DNA of 64,000 bases from [Pseudopropionibacterium] massiliense (lineage in GTDB: Bacteria; Actinomycetota; Actinomycetes; Propionibacteriales; Propionibacteriaceae): the NCBI RefSeq assembly GCF_900607225.1, contig NZ_LR027842.1, forward strand, positions 2,010,030-2,074,029, read 5' to 3'. The notes beneath the pieces are model-generated. The model was not told where the DNA came from and ran no database searches. It saw only the letters and a list, made by a program, of their open reading frames with translations. The position numbers and the translations under genes were made by a program. This document shows positions 8,396 through 17,365 of the stretch, one piece after another (positions within the stretch are counted from its first letter, which is position 1; the number at the start of each line of letters is the position of its first letter).

Positions 8396-10450
8396 TCAGA
8401 GCACGGAACGCGCCGTCTTGATCACGTTCTCGACGGTGAACCCGTACTCCTCGAAGCACTTCGTCCCGGCGGCCGAGGCCCCGAAACTCTCGATGCTGAC
8501 GCTGGCCCCGGCATCACCGACGTACCTGCCCCAGCCCATGGCGATGCCGGCCTCGATGGAGACCCTGGCCTTCACGTCCCTGGGCAGCACCGACTCGCGG
8601 TATTCGAGGTCCTGCTCGTCGAACCATTCCATGCAGGGCATGGACACCACACGGGTGGGGACGTTGTCCTCCTCCAGTTTCGCAGCGGCCTCGAGGGCCA
8701 GGGCAACCTCGGAACCGGACGCGACCAGAATCAGTTTCGGTTTGTCGGAGGCCTCCTTCAGCACGTAGCCACCCCGAGCGACCCCCTCCGCGGAGGAGTA
8801 CTCATCGCCGCGCGCCACGATGCGCAGGTCCTGACGGGACAGGATGATCCCCGCGGGACGATCGGTGCGGCGCAGGATCTCACCCCACGCGACGGAGGTC
8901 TCGTTGGCGTCAGCGGGACGCACCACGTCCAGGTTGGGGATGGCACGCAGAGACGCGAGGTGCTCCACGGGCTGGTGGGTGGGTCCGTCCTCGCCGACCC
9001 CGATTGAGTCGTGGCTCCACACGAAGATGGTGGGCAGGCTCATCAGGGCGGCCAGGCGAACCGCGGGACGCATGTAATCGGCGAACACCATGAACGTGCC
9101 CCCGTAGGCCCGGGTCAGACCCGACAGGACGATGCCGTTGAGGATGCCGCCCATCGCGTGTTCGCGGACTCCGAAGTGGAGGATGCGCCCGTAGGGGCTC
9201 CCGGGCCAGTCCTCGGTCTGCCGCGCATCGGGCAGGAAACTCAGCTCATCCTTCATGGTGGTGTTGTTGGAGCCCGCCAGGTCAGCGGATCCGCCCCACA
9301 ATTCCGGCAACTGCGGGGCCAGCGCGGACAGCACTTCCCCGGAGGCCTTGCGGGTGGACATCATGCCCTCCTCGAAGACCGGAAGCTTCAGATCGGCCGG
9401 GAGTTTGCGGGAACGAACCCGCTCGAGCAGGGTGGCACGCTCGGGGTTGGCGGCCTTCCATGCCTCGAACCTCTCGTCCCATTCGGCGCGGTCCGTCCTG
9501 CCACGGGACGCCGCGTTGGCCCGGGCGTGGGCGACGGCCTCCTCGTCGACCGCGAAGGGTTCCGCCGGGAAGCCGAGTTTCTCCTTGAGGGCGGCGATCT
9601 CGTCGGCCCCGATCCTGGAACCGTGGATGGCGTGGTGTCCGGCCTTGTTCGGCAGCGGCCAGCCGATGACGGTGTCGAGTTTGATGATCGAGGGTTTGTC
9701 CCTGACGGCCTTGGCCGCCCGGATGGCCGAGAGCAGCGCGTCGAGGTCCTCCTCGTAACCGGTTCCGCCGTTGGTCCAATCGACTTCCTGGGTGTGCCAG
9801 CCAAGTGCGTCATAGCGACCCAGGACGTCCTCGGTGAAGGCGATGTTGGTGTCACCCTCGATGGTGATCCTGTTGGCGTCGTAGATCACGATGAGATTGC
9901 CGAGATCCTGGGTGGCCGCCAGCGACGAGGCCTCCGCGGCCACGCCCTCCTGGAGACAGCCGTCCCCGACGAGGCAGTAGACGAAGTGGTCGAAGACCGA
10001 CCTGCCCTCGGGGGCGTCCGGATCGAAAAGCCCGCGTTCCCGGCGCGCGGCCATGGCCATGCCGACCGCGTTGCTGATGCCCGCGCCGAGGGGCCCGGTG
10101 GTGCACTCGACGAACCGGGTGTGGCCGTACTCGGGGTGTCCCGCACACTTGGAACCCCAGGTCCGCAGCGACTTCAGGTCGTCGAGTTCGAGATCGGCGC
10201 CGGCGAGGTAGAGCTGGCAGTACTGGGCCAGGGAGGCGTGTCCGATCGACAGGACGAAGCGGTCGCGGCCGAGCCACTTGTCATCGGTCGGATCCACCTT
10301 CATGACCTTCTGGTAGAGCAGGTAGGCCACGGGGGCCAGTGAGATCGGGGTGCCGGGGTGGCCGTTGCCGACCTTCTCCACGGCGTCGGCGGCGAGGATC
10401 CTCGCCGTGTCAACGGCTCGGGTGTCCAGTTCGGTCCAGTCGAGGGTCAT
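8396..10450 (-). CDS. tkt: transketolase
   Basis: A 684-residue thiamine-diphosphate enzyme of full family length. The N-terminal third has GNGHPGTPIS and the ThDP motif GDGCLQEGVAAEASSLA. The middle holds GGSADLAGSNNT and the conserved GVREHAMGGILNG, and THQPVEHLASLRAIPN follows. It moves two-carbon ketol units between pentose and hexose phosphates in the non-oxidative pentose phosphate pathway. The start ATG has AAAGGA upstream. No transaldolase or zwf gene follows within the window, so it is separate from the usual actinobacterial tkt-tal cluster. Confidence 0.95.
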   Translation of the reverse strand: MTLDWTELDTRAVDTARILAADAVEKVGNGHPGTPISLAPVAYLLYQKVMKVDPTDDKWLGRDRFVLSIGHASLAQYCQLYLAGADLELDDLKSLRTWGSKCAGHPEYGHTRFVECTTGPLGAGISNAVGMAMAARRERGLFDPDAPEGRSVFDHFVYCLVGDGCLQEGVAAEASSLAATQDLGNLIVIYDANRITIEGDTNIAFTEDVLGRYDALGWHTQEVDWTNGGTGYEEDLDALLSAIRAAKAVRDKPSIIKLDTVIGWPLPNKAGHHAIHGSRIGADEIAALKEKLGFPAEPFAVDEEAVAHARANAASRGRTDRAEWDERFEAWKAANPERATLLERVRSRKLPADLKLPVFEEGMMSTRKASGEVLSALAPQLPELWGGSADLAGSNNTTMKDELSFLPDARQTEDWPGSPYGRILHFGVREHAMGGILNGIVLSGLTRAYGGTFMVFADYMRPAVRLAALMSLPTIFVWSHDSIGVGEDGPTHQPVEHLASLRAIPNLDVVRPADANETSVAWGEILRRTDRPAGIILSRQDLRIVARGDEYSSAEGVARGGYVLKEASDKPKLILVASGSEVALALEAAAKLEEDNVPTRVVSMPCMEWFDEQDLEYRESVLPRDVKARVSIEAGIAMGWGRYVGDAGASVSIESFGASAAGTKCFEEYGFTVENVIKTARSVL

Positions 10451-10538
10451 GTTCTGTCCTTTGAGCTCCTGAGAGGTGGGGCAACTGCGCCCGCAAGCCC
10501 CACACTATCGGATTGTTAACGTGAACACCTGCGTTGGA

Positions 10539-10748
10539 TCAGGTGTCGGTGACGTTGAGGGAAAGCCCTGCCCACTGGGGCAGCGCGGTGAGCGAGGCCT
10601 CTTCGCCTGCCTCGGTCTCGTCCTCCGGGGAAACCGTCCCGGGAACCGATCCGGGGGTTATGGGACGGATGGTCTCCCCCAGCGCCTCACGGACGAGGCG
10701 TCCGAGGTCAGAACCACCTTCGGAATCGTGAGTGCGGATCTCAGCCAT
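10539..10748 (-). CDS. small acidic protein of unknown function
   Basis: A 69-residue protein, acidic in the middle (SPEDETEAGEEAS), with no membrane segment and no recognised domain; it ends ALPQWAGLSLNVTDT. It fits exactly between transketolase and the phosphoribosyltransferase, shares their strand, and has a TAAAAT hexamer seven bases before its ATG, like several neighbouring genes with leaderless starts. This supports a real gene. Function is unknown. Confidence 0.55.
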   Translation of the reverse strand: MAEIRTHDSEGGSDLGRLVREALGETIRPITPGSVPGTVSPEDETEAGEEASLTALPQWAGLSLNVTDT

Positions 10749-10755
10749 GGCCCGG

Positions 10756-10761
10756 ATTTTA
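10756..10761 (-). promoter_or_regulatory. -10 element before the 69-aa gene
   Basis: TAAAAT ends seven bases before the ATG; AT-rich in an otherwise GC-rich stretch. It implies a leaderless message for the small gene. Confidence 0.45.
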
Positions 10762-10778
10762 CTTGGGATCGCCGGCGA

Positions 10779-11273
10779 TCAGTCCAGGGGTGGCCTGGCG
10801 GACCAGGGAAACACGATCCAGCGGTTGGTTTTCCTCCAGCAGAAGTCGGGTTTCACGATCGTGGCAGGTTTGGAGTAGAGCACCGCGCTGCGCACATCGG
10901 CCCCGAATCCCCGCAGCAGCTTCACCACCAGCGAGAGGGTGCGCCCCGAGTCCGCGACGTCGTCCACCACGAGAAGCTGCCTTCCTGCGATGGATTCGGT
11001 GTCCAGCATGGGGGCCAGCAGAACCGGGTCGGGGAGGGTCTGGTGCACGTCGGTGTAGAACTCGACGTTGATCGCGTCGGTGAGCTTCACCCCGAGCCGG
11101 TAGGTCAACGCCCCGGCAGGGATCATGCCACCCCGGGCGATCGCAATGATCACCGAGGGGCGGAACCCGGATTCGTGGACCTGGAGCGCGAGGTCGTCGG
11201 CGGCCTGCCCGAGCCCCTCCCAGGTGAGCACCTCCCTGCCCTCGTGGTCGCTGGTGTCGCCGTGGTAAGCCAT
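10779..11273 (-). CDS. purine-type phosphoribosyltransferase
   Basis: A 164-residue type I phosphoribosyltransferase. The PRPP-binding loop is clear as QLLVVDDVADSGRTL at about residues 98-112, with an upstream IIAIARGGMIPAGALTYRLG that matches the flexible-loop region. The C-terminal FCWRKTNRWIVFPW resembles the base-binding hood of the Gpt/xanthine-guanine group. It would convert a free purine base and PRPP into the nucleotide, closing the salvage route served by the nucleoside importer and phosphorylase elsewhere in the window. Exact base preference is inferred only. TAGCAT six bases upstream of the ATG suggests a leaderless start. Confidence 0.82.
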   Translation of the reverse strand: MAYHGDTSDHEGREVLTWEGLGQAADDLALQVHESGFRPSVIIAIARGGMIPAGALTYRLGVKLTDAINVEFYTDVHQTLPDPVLLAPMLDTESIAGRQLLVVDDVADSGRTLSLVVKLLRGFGADVRSAVLYSKPATIVKPDFCWRKTNRWIVFPWSARPPLD

Positions 11274-11279
11274 GGCGGA

Positions 11280-11285
11280 ATGCTA
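11280..11285 (-). promoter_or_regulatory. -10 element before phosphoribosyltransferase gene
   Basis: TAGCAT lies six bases before the ATG, without a Shine-Dalgarno sequence; same spacing and hexamer as the next gene upstream. Confidence 0.45.
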
Positions 11286-11290
11286 CCGAG

Positions 11291-11788
11291 TCAGTCGATG
11301 TGGTGGGTGACGAACACGACGTCCAGCCAGCGCCCGAACTTCCTGCCGACCTCCGGGAGCACGGCCGACTCCGCGAATCCCAGGCTCTTGTGGAAGGCTC
11401 GGGAGGCAGCGTTGTCGGCGTCGAGGACACCGACCATGACGTGGACCCCGCGACCCCGGGCATGGTCGAGGAGGGCACCCAGCAGCATCCGGCCGGCCCC
11501 GTTCGAACGGCTTCCCTCGGCCACGTAGACGGAGTGCTCGACGGTGTGAAGGTAGGCCGCCTTGTCGCGGAACGGCCCGTAGCTGGCGAACCCGACCACC
11601 CGGCCGTCCTCCTCGAGGACCAGGACGGGATGTCCTTGGTTCCGCAGCCGCTCGAACCAGGCCGTGCGCTCCTCGAGGGTGACCGGCTCGATGTCGTAGG
11701 AGGCGGTGGTGGCCACGCCACCCTCGTTGTAGATCTCCACGATGGCCGGGAGGTCCTCATGGCTGGCGGAACGGATCACTGGAGGCAT
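11291..11788 (-). CDS. GNAT N-acetyltransferase, phosphinothricin-acetyltransferase type
   Basis: A 165-residue acetyltransferase. It opens with IRSASHEDLPAIVEIYNEGG and has GFASYGPFRDKAAYLHTVEHSVYV, the acetyl-CoA-binding stretch SNGAGRMLLGALLDHARGRG and DADNAASRAFHKSLGF near the end, all typical of the Pat/YwnH group that acetylates small amines such as phosphinothricin or methionine sulfoximine. It probably detoxifies or recycles amino acid analogues. The real substrate is not known. A TAGCAT hexamer six bases before the ATG marks a leaderless start, so the gene may be transcribed separately from the downstream phosphoribosyltransferase. Confidence 0.87.
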   Translation of the reverse strand: MPPVIRSASHEDLPAIVEIYNEGGVATTASYDIEPVTLEERTAWFERLRNQGHPVLVLEEDGRVVGFASYGPFRDKAAYLHTVEHSVYVAEGSRSNGAGRMLLGALLDHARGRGVHVMVGVLDADNAASRAFHKSLGFAESAVLPEVGRKFGRWLDVVFVTHHID

Positions 11789-11794
11789 GGATTC

Positions 11795-11800
11795 ATGCTA
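11795..11800 (-). promoter_or_regulatory. -10 element before GNAT gene
   Basis: TAGCAT ends six bases before the ATG; the message would be leaderless. Confidence 0.45.
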
Positions 11801-11822
11801 GGAGCTCCCCGACCGCGACACC

Positions 11823-12000
11823 TCAGGGCCGGTAACCGAGAAGCAGCCGGGCCGTTTCCTCGTCCGTGGCCAGGGCCGAGACGAGCCCGGTGCGCAGGCT
11901 CGCGTGCAGGGCGGGCACCTTGGCGACCCCCAGGCCACCAGGAGGGCGAGGTCGATCCCCGCCAGCCGCGCATGACCGCGGCCTGTTCCGAGGCCAACGT
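11823..12000 (-). pseudogene. remnant of a sugar-binding transcriptional regulator (SorC/DeoR type), C-terminus
   Basis: Read on the minus strand, the last 37 codons before the TGA at 11823 encode GGLGVAKVPALHASLRTGL followed by VSALATDEETARLLLGYRP. This is the characteristic C-terminal end of SorC-type sugar-phosphate-sensing repressors. Just upstream the frame breaks: AGIDLALLVA, which would precede it, lies in another frame. No helix-turn-helix part is present. The piece lies next to, and diverges from, a deleted MFS gene, so it is probably the last trace of that transporter's repressor. The upstream limit is approximate. Confidence 0.55.
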
Positions 12001-13087
12001 CGCGGGGCTCCTCTCCCAGCTGGGCCGCCGCACGTCCTGGTGCTCGGTTCTGCTGCACAGTGACCTGGCGGAACGATCCGCGAGTGAACAGATCGATGCG
12101 CGGCCCCTCACCGGGAACCAGAAGAACCTGATCTCCCTGGTCATCATCGTCAACATCTCCGAGTTCTTCGACATGTTCCTGAGCGGCCTGCTGGCGGGCC
12201 TGGCTTCCGTTTTCACTCCTCTCGGTTTGCTGCTGGGTGCCCAGGCCCAGCAATGGCTCGCCGCTCCCCTCGGCTGGCGGGGGCTGATCGCGCTGGGGGC
12301 CCTGCCCGTCCTGCTGCTGATCTGGCTGCGCCAGATGCCCGAGTCGCCACGCTTCCTCCAGATCACCGGGCGCAACGACGAGGCGAGGTCGGCCTATGCC
12401 TGGGCCCTGCAGATCCCGGCGGACCAGGTGGGTGCGCTTCCCGAGATCGAGGCCACGAGCAAATCGTCGTTCGGTGTCGTGTTCCGGAAGTACCCGAAGC
12501 AACTCGCCATCATCACCCTCGGGTCGTTCAGTTTCATCCTGGGTTCCTTCACGGTCCAGTCCTGGGGGCAGACCCTCCTCAAGGACGGCTTCGGTTTCGA
12601 AGCGGCCATCGTGGGCGGGTTGTTCACCATCGTGTCGGTGGCTGACATGTTCGGGCGCCTCGGATCGGCGTGGCTGGCCGACCGGATCGGGCGCCGCTGG
12701 GTGATGCTGAGCTTCGGCCTGCTGGGAGCGGTCGGCTGCGTGATAGCCGCGCTCGCGCAGGATCCGTGGCTGTTCTTCGCCGGAATCCTGATCGTCATGA
12801 CCTTCGGGGACGGCGCGTTCGGCATCCTGAACGCCTTCGGGTCGGAGCAGTTCCCCAACGAGGCACGATCCACCGGGCTGGGGCTCGGCTACGGCATCGG
12901 CGCGATGGCCAAGGTGGTCGGGCCGTTCCTGATGAGTGCCCTCATCGGCGGGGACGCCATCCAGCAGAACGTCACCCGCGACGCCGTACCTCCCGCCTTC
13001 TACCTGTTCGCCGCGCTCCTGGTGATCGGCGGCGTGCTCTACCTGTTCGCCAGGGAGACCCGCAACGTCTCCCTGGAGAAGATCTGA
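11972..13087 (+). pseudogene. MFS sugar-type transporter with internal deletion
   Basis: The frame holds ARPLTGNQKNLISLVIIVNI, typical of the start of a sugar or organic-acid MFS porter, and its first helix (ISEFFDMFLSGLL). It then jumps to SVFTPLGLLLGAQAQQWLAA and WRGLIALGALPVLLLIWL, which belong to the fifth and sixth helices. About 100 residues, covering helices 2-4 and the first motif A, are missing, although the frame stays open. The second half is intact, with the WLADRIGRRWVM loop and the C-terminal helices to the stop. No RBS is visible at the only in-frame ATG (11972), and the first codons overlap the remnant regulator. The gene is probably non-functional after a deletion that joined regulator and transporter. 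Confidence 0.72.
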
Positions 13088-13127
13088 TCACCGAGGACCA
13101 TTCATGCGGCGTTGAGCATCTTCGTCG

Positions 13128-13190
13128 GTGGTGAAGGAAATCCCTCCGCGTGCCCGAGTCATCGGAGCACACGGAGGGATTCTTCACCAC
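13128..13190. terminator. long hairpin between convergent genes
   Basis: A near-perfect inverted repeat of about 24 bp (GTGGTGAAGGAAATCCCTCC on one arm, matching GGAGGGATTCTTCACCAC on the other) with a roughly 15-base loop. It sits between the converging MFS remnant and penicillin-acylase genes and would fold on either strand. No T run follows, so it is a bidirectional terminator or a transcript-end stabiliser. Confidence 0.6.
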
Positions 13191-13214
13191 GGCAGGGAAA
13201 CTGATCGAGCGCGA

Positions 13215-15923
13215 CTACTCGGGTCGCAGGATCATGGTGTCCCGCGTCGCCCCGGCGACGGCCTCACGGCTGAAGGGCCAGTCGAAGAAGTCTCCCTCCG
13301 CCCAGGCCTCGAACTGATCCGCGACGTGTGACGACCAGGGGTGGCCGGAGCTTCCCGAGGAGATCACCCACCGGGCCTGGTCGACGTCGCTCATGTCCAC
13401 CGCCATGCGCATGGAGGGGCCACCCAACACCTCGTAGTCCACCTGCCCGTTGTCCTTGACCCTCGTGTCATAGGCAGTCGCGTTGGGAATTTCGGGGCCC
13501 CCACCGATAGCTCGCGGTTTCCGGCTGAAGTGGTCCCTGACAAACCACGGCAGGCCCTCACCTCCCAGGATCTGGTGCCTCGGGGTCTGGACGTGGAGGT
13601 CGCCCCACCGCCACGTGGTGTGGTCCCGGCCCAGTCGGGCGATCAGCTCGGCATCGGTCTCGGCGTAGGCGCGGCGCATGATCTGAGCTGCGTCCTCCAC
13701 CTCGGGGGTGTTCTTGTCGTCCCACAGTGGGTTCTGGGGTTCGGCAATCAGTTTCCCCATCAACTGGGGACCGAGATCGTACCCGTTCTCACCCAGATCA
13801 TCTGCCAGAGCCTCCTTGCCGAGGTGCGAGTAGAGCGACGCCATGATCATCGCCCCCGACTCGTCAACGGCGTAATGGCCGCCCCGCTCATGCCAGCGGG
13901 CCAGTTCCGATTGCAGTTCCTTGTGGCGTTCATCGTTCAGCTCCACCGCGGTCAGGGCAGGGGCGAGCTCCTGGGCCTGTGGCGAGCCGTCGAGGAGCAT
14001 GATTTTCGATGCCTCCTCCAGCGTGACGGGGCCCTGAGCGGTGAGTTGCGCGATGGCGTCGTACATCTGCTGGGAGCGATACCCTGCAACGTAGAAGGCG
14101 ATACCGAGGTAGGGTCCGCTGGCCTCGGGCGTGACCGGCTGGTTCGCCGGGACGATGATCCCGTCGGCCGGGTTGAGCACGGCCGGCATGTCCGAGGGTG
14201 CGTAGAATCCCTGCCAGTCGTAGCTGGAATCCCAGCCGGGACGCGGCCAGCGCCCATCGGCCCCCAGGTTGTCCGCCTCGTGGGCGACACCGGCGCGCCC
14301 GTCGGCCGGGGCCTTGACGGGCCGCACCGGGTGCTTGCCCGGGGCCTGGTAGCCGATGTCGCCGGAGGCGGTGGCGAACAGGATGTTCTCCGCCGGAGCC
14401 TCCATCAGGGCGGCCGCGGCCGAGACCTCCGCGGCATTCGTGGCGCGGCTGAGCGCTATGAACGACTCGCCGGTCCTGCCGGGCATCAGAGCGGTCCACT
14501 GCAGGGCCACCGAGAGGTTCTCCGACGCACCGGGAACCGGCCTGAACTCCTCGTCCGGTGCGAGCAGCCCGGAGACGACGGGGCCGTGCACCGAGGTGCG
14601 TACCTTGATCTCGACGTCCTCGCCTCCAGCGACCCGGATCGTCTCGGTACGGGTCTCATAGGCAAGGCATTTGCCGTCGCGTTGATAGGAATTCTCGCCG
14701 ACGTTCTTCTCGACCACCAGGTCGCTGACGTCACCACCAAGATTGGTCAGTCCCCAGGCCAGGTCAGCATTGCGACCGATCACGACTCCCGGTATGCCGG
14801 CCATGGAGAATCCGGAGACGTCGAAGGTGCATTCACCGTTCAGCTGCTCGCAGTGCAGACCGACCTGGAACCAGAGCGAAGGGTAGGCGATCTGAAGGTG
14901 GGGATCGTTGCCGATGATGGGTTTCCCGGAGGCGGTGTGCTGCCCTGAGATCACGAACGAGTTCGATCCGATCCCCGGGCCGTCGCCCAGCAGGTGCGGC
15001 ACGGCCTCCATCGCCTGCTGGACGCTCTGGAGCGCTCCGGTGGCGTCGCCGGAACTCAGCGAGGGGGCTTCACCGTCGGTCCCGGGCGACTGCGAAAGGA
15101 GCTGATCGGGCTCGGGGCAGTCCTCGGGATTCGTTTCCTGGGTTGCCAGCGGCAGCGGCTCGGCCACCGGGTACTCGGCTCGGGGCCGCAGGTTGCTCCC
15201 CGTCGTCTCCTGCCCGATGATCGGCCTGCGTTTCTCCTCCTCGAACCGCGGGAACAGTTCCTCCACCGCCGACGGACTACCCAGTTTCTGCAGGTACCCC
15301 ATGCGGAGGATCTCGGACGTATGGGTGTTGCTCAGACCCGAATTCAGCTGCTTGAGCGAGACCAGCGAATCGACGCCGGTCCACGGCTCGATGTCGGCTA
15401 CGGGCAGACTCAGGCCCAGCACGGCGTACTCGTTGGCCAGCTGCCACGGCTGCTTTCCCGCTATGTAGGCGTTGACGCCCTCGGCGTAGGCCTCGTAGAA
15501 CCCGCGGACCTCAGCTGACAGCAGGTCCCATTCCTGCTCCGCCACCCGGCGCAACCCCATGGTGCGCATCGTGATGTCCGGTTCCTTTCCGGACTCCCCC
15601 ACGAGTTCCGCCAATCGACCGGAGGCCAGGTGACGCGACAGGTCCATCTGGAAGAAACGCTCCTGGGCATGCACGTATCCCTGCGCGAAGAACAGGTCGT
15701 GGTCGGTGGTGGCGTAGATGTGGGGTACGGCCTGGTCGTCGCGCAACACCCGGATCTCGGAGCGCGGCCCGCGCAGGGTGACCTCCCCCGAGTGTTTCGG
15801 CAAGGGACCATTGAGCACCACCACCACGATGGTGGTTGCCGCCAGGGCCAAGCCGACCACGAGACCGAGAACCGTGAACAGCACCCGCCGAAGCGTTCGC
15901 TTCTTGACAAATTTTCTCTCCAT
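13215..15923 (-). CDS. penicillin acylase family protein (Ntn hydrolase)
   Basis: A 902-residue protein. The start is the ATG at 15923, which has AGAGGA upstream and gives a basic N-terminus plus one membrane helix at about residues 12-35 (VLFTVLGLVVGLALAATTIVV); the longer frame upstream has no signal. The alpha part has IRVLRDDQAVPHIYA and DLFFAQGYVHAQERFFQMDL. The autoproteolytic site is G|SNSFVISG, making S320 the N-terminal nucleophile of the beta chain, followed by GKPIIGNDPHL, and a late NPADGIIVPANQPV. The group cleaves amide bonds; members include penicillin, cephalosporin and N-acyl-homoserine-lactone acylases. Here it is probably membrane-tethered and external. Substrate is unknown. 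Confidence 0.9.
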   Translation of the reverse strand: MERKFVKKRTLRRVLFTVLGLVVGLALAATTIVVVVLNGPLPKHSGEVTLRGPRSEIRVLRDDQAVPHIYATTDHDLFFAQGYVHAQERFFQMDLSRHLASGRLAELVGESGKEPDITMRTMGLRRVAEQEWDLLSAEVRGFYEAYAEGVNAYIAGKQPWQLANEYAVLGLSLPVADIEPWTGVDSLVSLKQLNSGLSNTHTSEILRMGYLQKLGSPSAVEELFPRFEEEKRRPIIGQETTGSNLRPRAEYPVAEPLPLATQETNPEDCPEPDQLLSQSPGTDGEAPSLSSGDATGALQSVQQAMEAVPHLLGDGPGIGSNSFVISGQHTASGKPIIGNDPHLQIAYPSLWFQVGLHCEQLNGECTFDVSGFSMAGIPGVVIGRNADLAWGLTNLGGDVSDLVVEKNVGENSYQRDGKCLAYETRTETIRVAGGEDVEIKVRTSVHGPVVSGLLAPDEEFRPVPGASENLSVALQWTALMPGRTGESFIALSRATNAAEVSAAAALMEAPAENILFATASGDIGYQAPGKHPVRPVKAPADGRAGVAHEADNLGADGRWPRPGWDSSYDWQGFYAPSDMPAVLNPADGIIVPANQPVTPEASGPYLGIAFYVAGYRSQQMYDAIAQLTAQGPVTLEEASKIMLLDGSPQAQELAPALTAVELNDERHKELQSELARWHERGGHYAVDESGAMIMASLYSHLGKEALADDLGENGYDLGPQLMGKLIAEPQNPLWDDKNTPEVEDAAQIMRRAYAETDAELIARLGRDHTTWRWGDLHVQTPRHQILGGEGLPWFVRDHFSRKPRAIGGGPEIPNATAYDTRVKDNGQVDYEVLGGPSMRMAVDMSDVDQARWVISSGSSGHPWSSHVADQFEAWAEGDFFDWPFSREAVAGATRDTMILRPE

Positions 15924-16041
15924 GAGTCCTCTCTTCGATGCCCTCCCCGCTCCGCTCGTCAATAAGCGGATTCCTCTGGAAAAACTACGCCGCCGAAAGC
16001 GACCCAGGCATCGACCGAGAGGCCCCATTTCCGGTGAAATT

Positions 16042-16110
16042 CCTTACGATCTGCGATGCACGTTCTTTACGACCTGCGATGCGAGTTCCTTGCGACTTGC
16101 GGTGTAAGAC
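16042..16110. repeat. three tandem 23-base repeats
   Basis: Three head-to-tail units begin at 16042, 16065 and 16088, each close to CYTTRCGAYYTGCGATGYRMG, with roughly three quarters of positions shared. They fall in the 293-base gap between the acylase gene start and the end of the VWA gene. A period of about two helical turns fits an array of operator sites for the acylase promoter. The rest of the gap shows nothing recognisable apart from a short TCCTG/CAGGA hairpin near 16118-16133. Confidence 0.6.
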
Positions 16111-16216
16111 TCACAGCTCCTGCCGCTACAGGAAGTTCCCAGGGCCTACCCTGGCTTTGGCCCCGGCCAGCATGTGTGGACGGGAACTTCACGGGGCAAG
16201 ACTTGAAGGGTTCCGC

Positions 16217-17365
16217 TCACGCCCCCGCGACCTTCTCCGCCGATGCCCAGCCCGCGAGGTCTCCCTTGTTGATCGCGAGGGCGATCATCTCGGGGAAGGC
16301 GTCAGGGGTGCAGGCGAACGACGGGATACCCATGGCGGCCAGGCTGCCCGCCACGTCGTGGTTGTAGCCGGGGGTGCCGTCGTCGTCGAGGGCGAGCAGG
16401 GTCACCATCGTGACCCCTTGCCGCTGGAACTGGGCCATCCTGCGCAGCATCTGCTCGGAGTTGACGTCGTAGAGGTCGCTGATCAGGACCATCACGGTCT
16501 CCCGGGGGCGCTGCACCAGGTGTTCGCAGTACGCGAGGGCCCTGCTGGTGTCCGTGCCGCCGCCGAGCTGGGTGCCGAAGATGACGTCGACGGGGTCGCT
16601 GAGCTGGTCGGTGAGGTCCACGACAGATGTGTCGTAGACCACCAGGTGGGTTTTCACCGCCTTGATGGAGGCCAGCACCGCGGCGAAGATGCTGGCGTAG
16701 ACCACCGACGTCGCCATGGACCCCGATTGGTCGACCACCAGCATGATCTCCCGCTGGAAACCGTTGTGTTTCCGGCCGTAGCCGATGAGGCGTTCGGGCA
16801 CGACGGTGTTCAGCTCGGGAAGGTAGTTGCCCAGGTTCGCAGCGATCGTCCGTGACCAGTTGATGTCGTTCAGGCGAGGCCGGTTGGTGCGGGCGGCCCG
16901 GTTCAGCGCCCCCCGGACCGCCTGCTGCACCTTGTCGGCGAGCTTCTCCTCCACCTGCTTGACCACCCGGGCCACGACCTCGCGGGCGCTGGCCCTGGCC
17001 TTCTGCGGCATGACCCGCCCCAGGCCGGCCAGGGTGGCCACCAGGTGCACGTCAGCCTCGACGGTCTCGAGCATCTCCGGTTCCAGCAGCAGCTGCTTGA
17101 GGCCCAGCCGGTCGATGGCGTCGGCCTGCATCACCTGCACCACCCGTGACGGGAAATAGGTGCGGATGTCACCGAGCCACCGCGCCACCCTCGGCGCCGA
17201 TGTGCCGAGCCCGGCGTGTCGTTTCTGCCCGTCACCGCCCTGGTTGTCGTAGAGGGCGGCCAGGGCGGCATCCATGGCGGTGTCCTGCCGGGACAGGACG
17301 TCCTCGGCGCCATCCGGGGCGGCACCCAGCAGCAGCCGCCAGCGCCGGTCGCGTTCGTCGTTCAT
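16217..17365 (-). CDS. VWA-domain protein of a MoxR-associated operon
   Basis: A 382-residue protein. The first 200 residues are helical (LRTYFPSR-like stretch, then a charged segment around KARASAREVVARVVKQVEEK). The VWA domain follows, with the MIDAS signature DQSGS at about 212-216, a conserved Thr in GTDTSRAL and VMVLISDLYD near the end. It belongs to the CoxE/ViaA-like group that acts with MoxR ATPases. The start ATG overlaps the DUF5682 stop (ATGA), so it is the last gene of the five-gene unit. Metal-dependent binding of a client or of the ATPase is the expected role; the actual target is unknown. Confidence 0.88.
   Translation of the reverse strand: MNDERDRRWRLLLGAAPDGAEDVLSRQDTAMDAALAALYDNQGGDGQKRHAGLGTSAPRVARWLGDIRTYFPSRVVQVMQADAIDRLGLKQLLLEPEMLETVEADVHLVATLAGLGRVMPQKARASAREVVARVVKQVEEKLADKVQQAVRGALNRAARTNRPRLNDINWSRTIAANLGNYLPELNTVVPERLIGYGRKHNGFQREIMLVVDQSGSMATSVVYASIFAAVLASIKAVKTHLVVYDTSVVDLTDQLSDPVDVIFGTQLGGGTDTSRALAYCEHLVQRPRETVMVLISDLYDVNSEQMLRRMAQFQRQGVTMVTLLALDDDGTPGYNHDVAGSLAAMGIPSFACTPDAFPEMIALAINKGDLAGWASAEKVAGA

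Noticed and set aside
16042-16110. CRISPR array
   Set aside because: Three imperfect units lie directly head to tail without spacers, and there are no cas genes.
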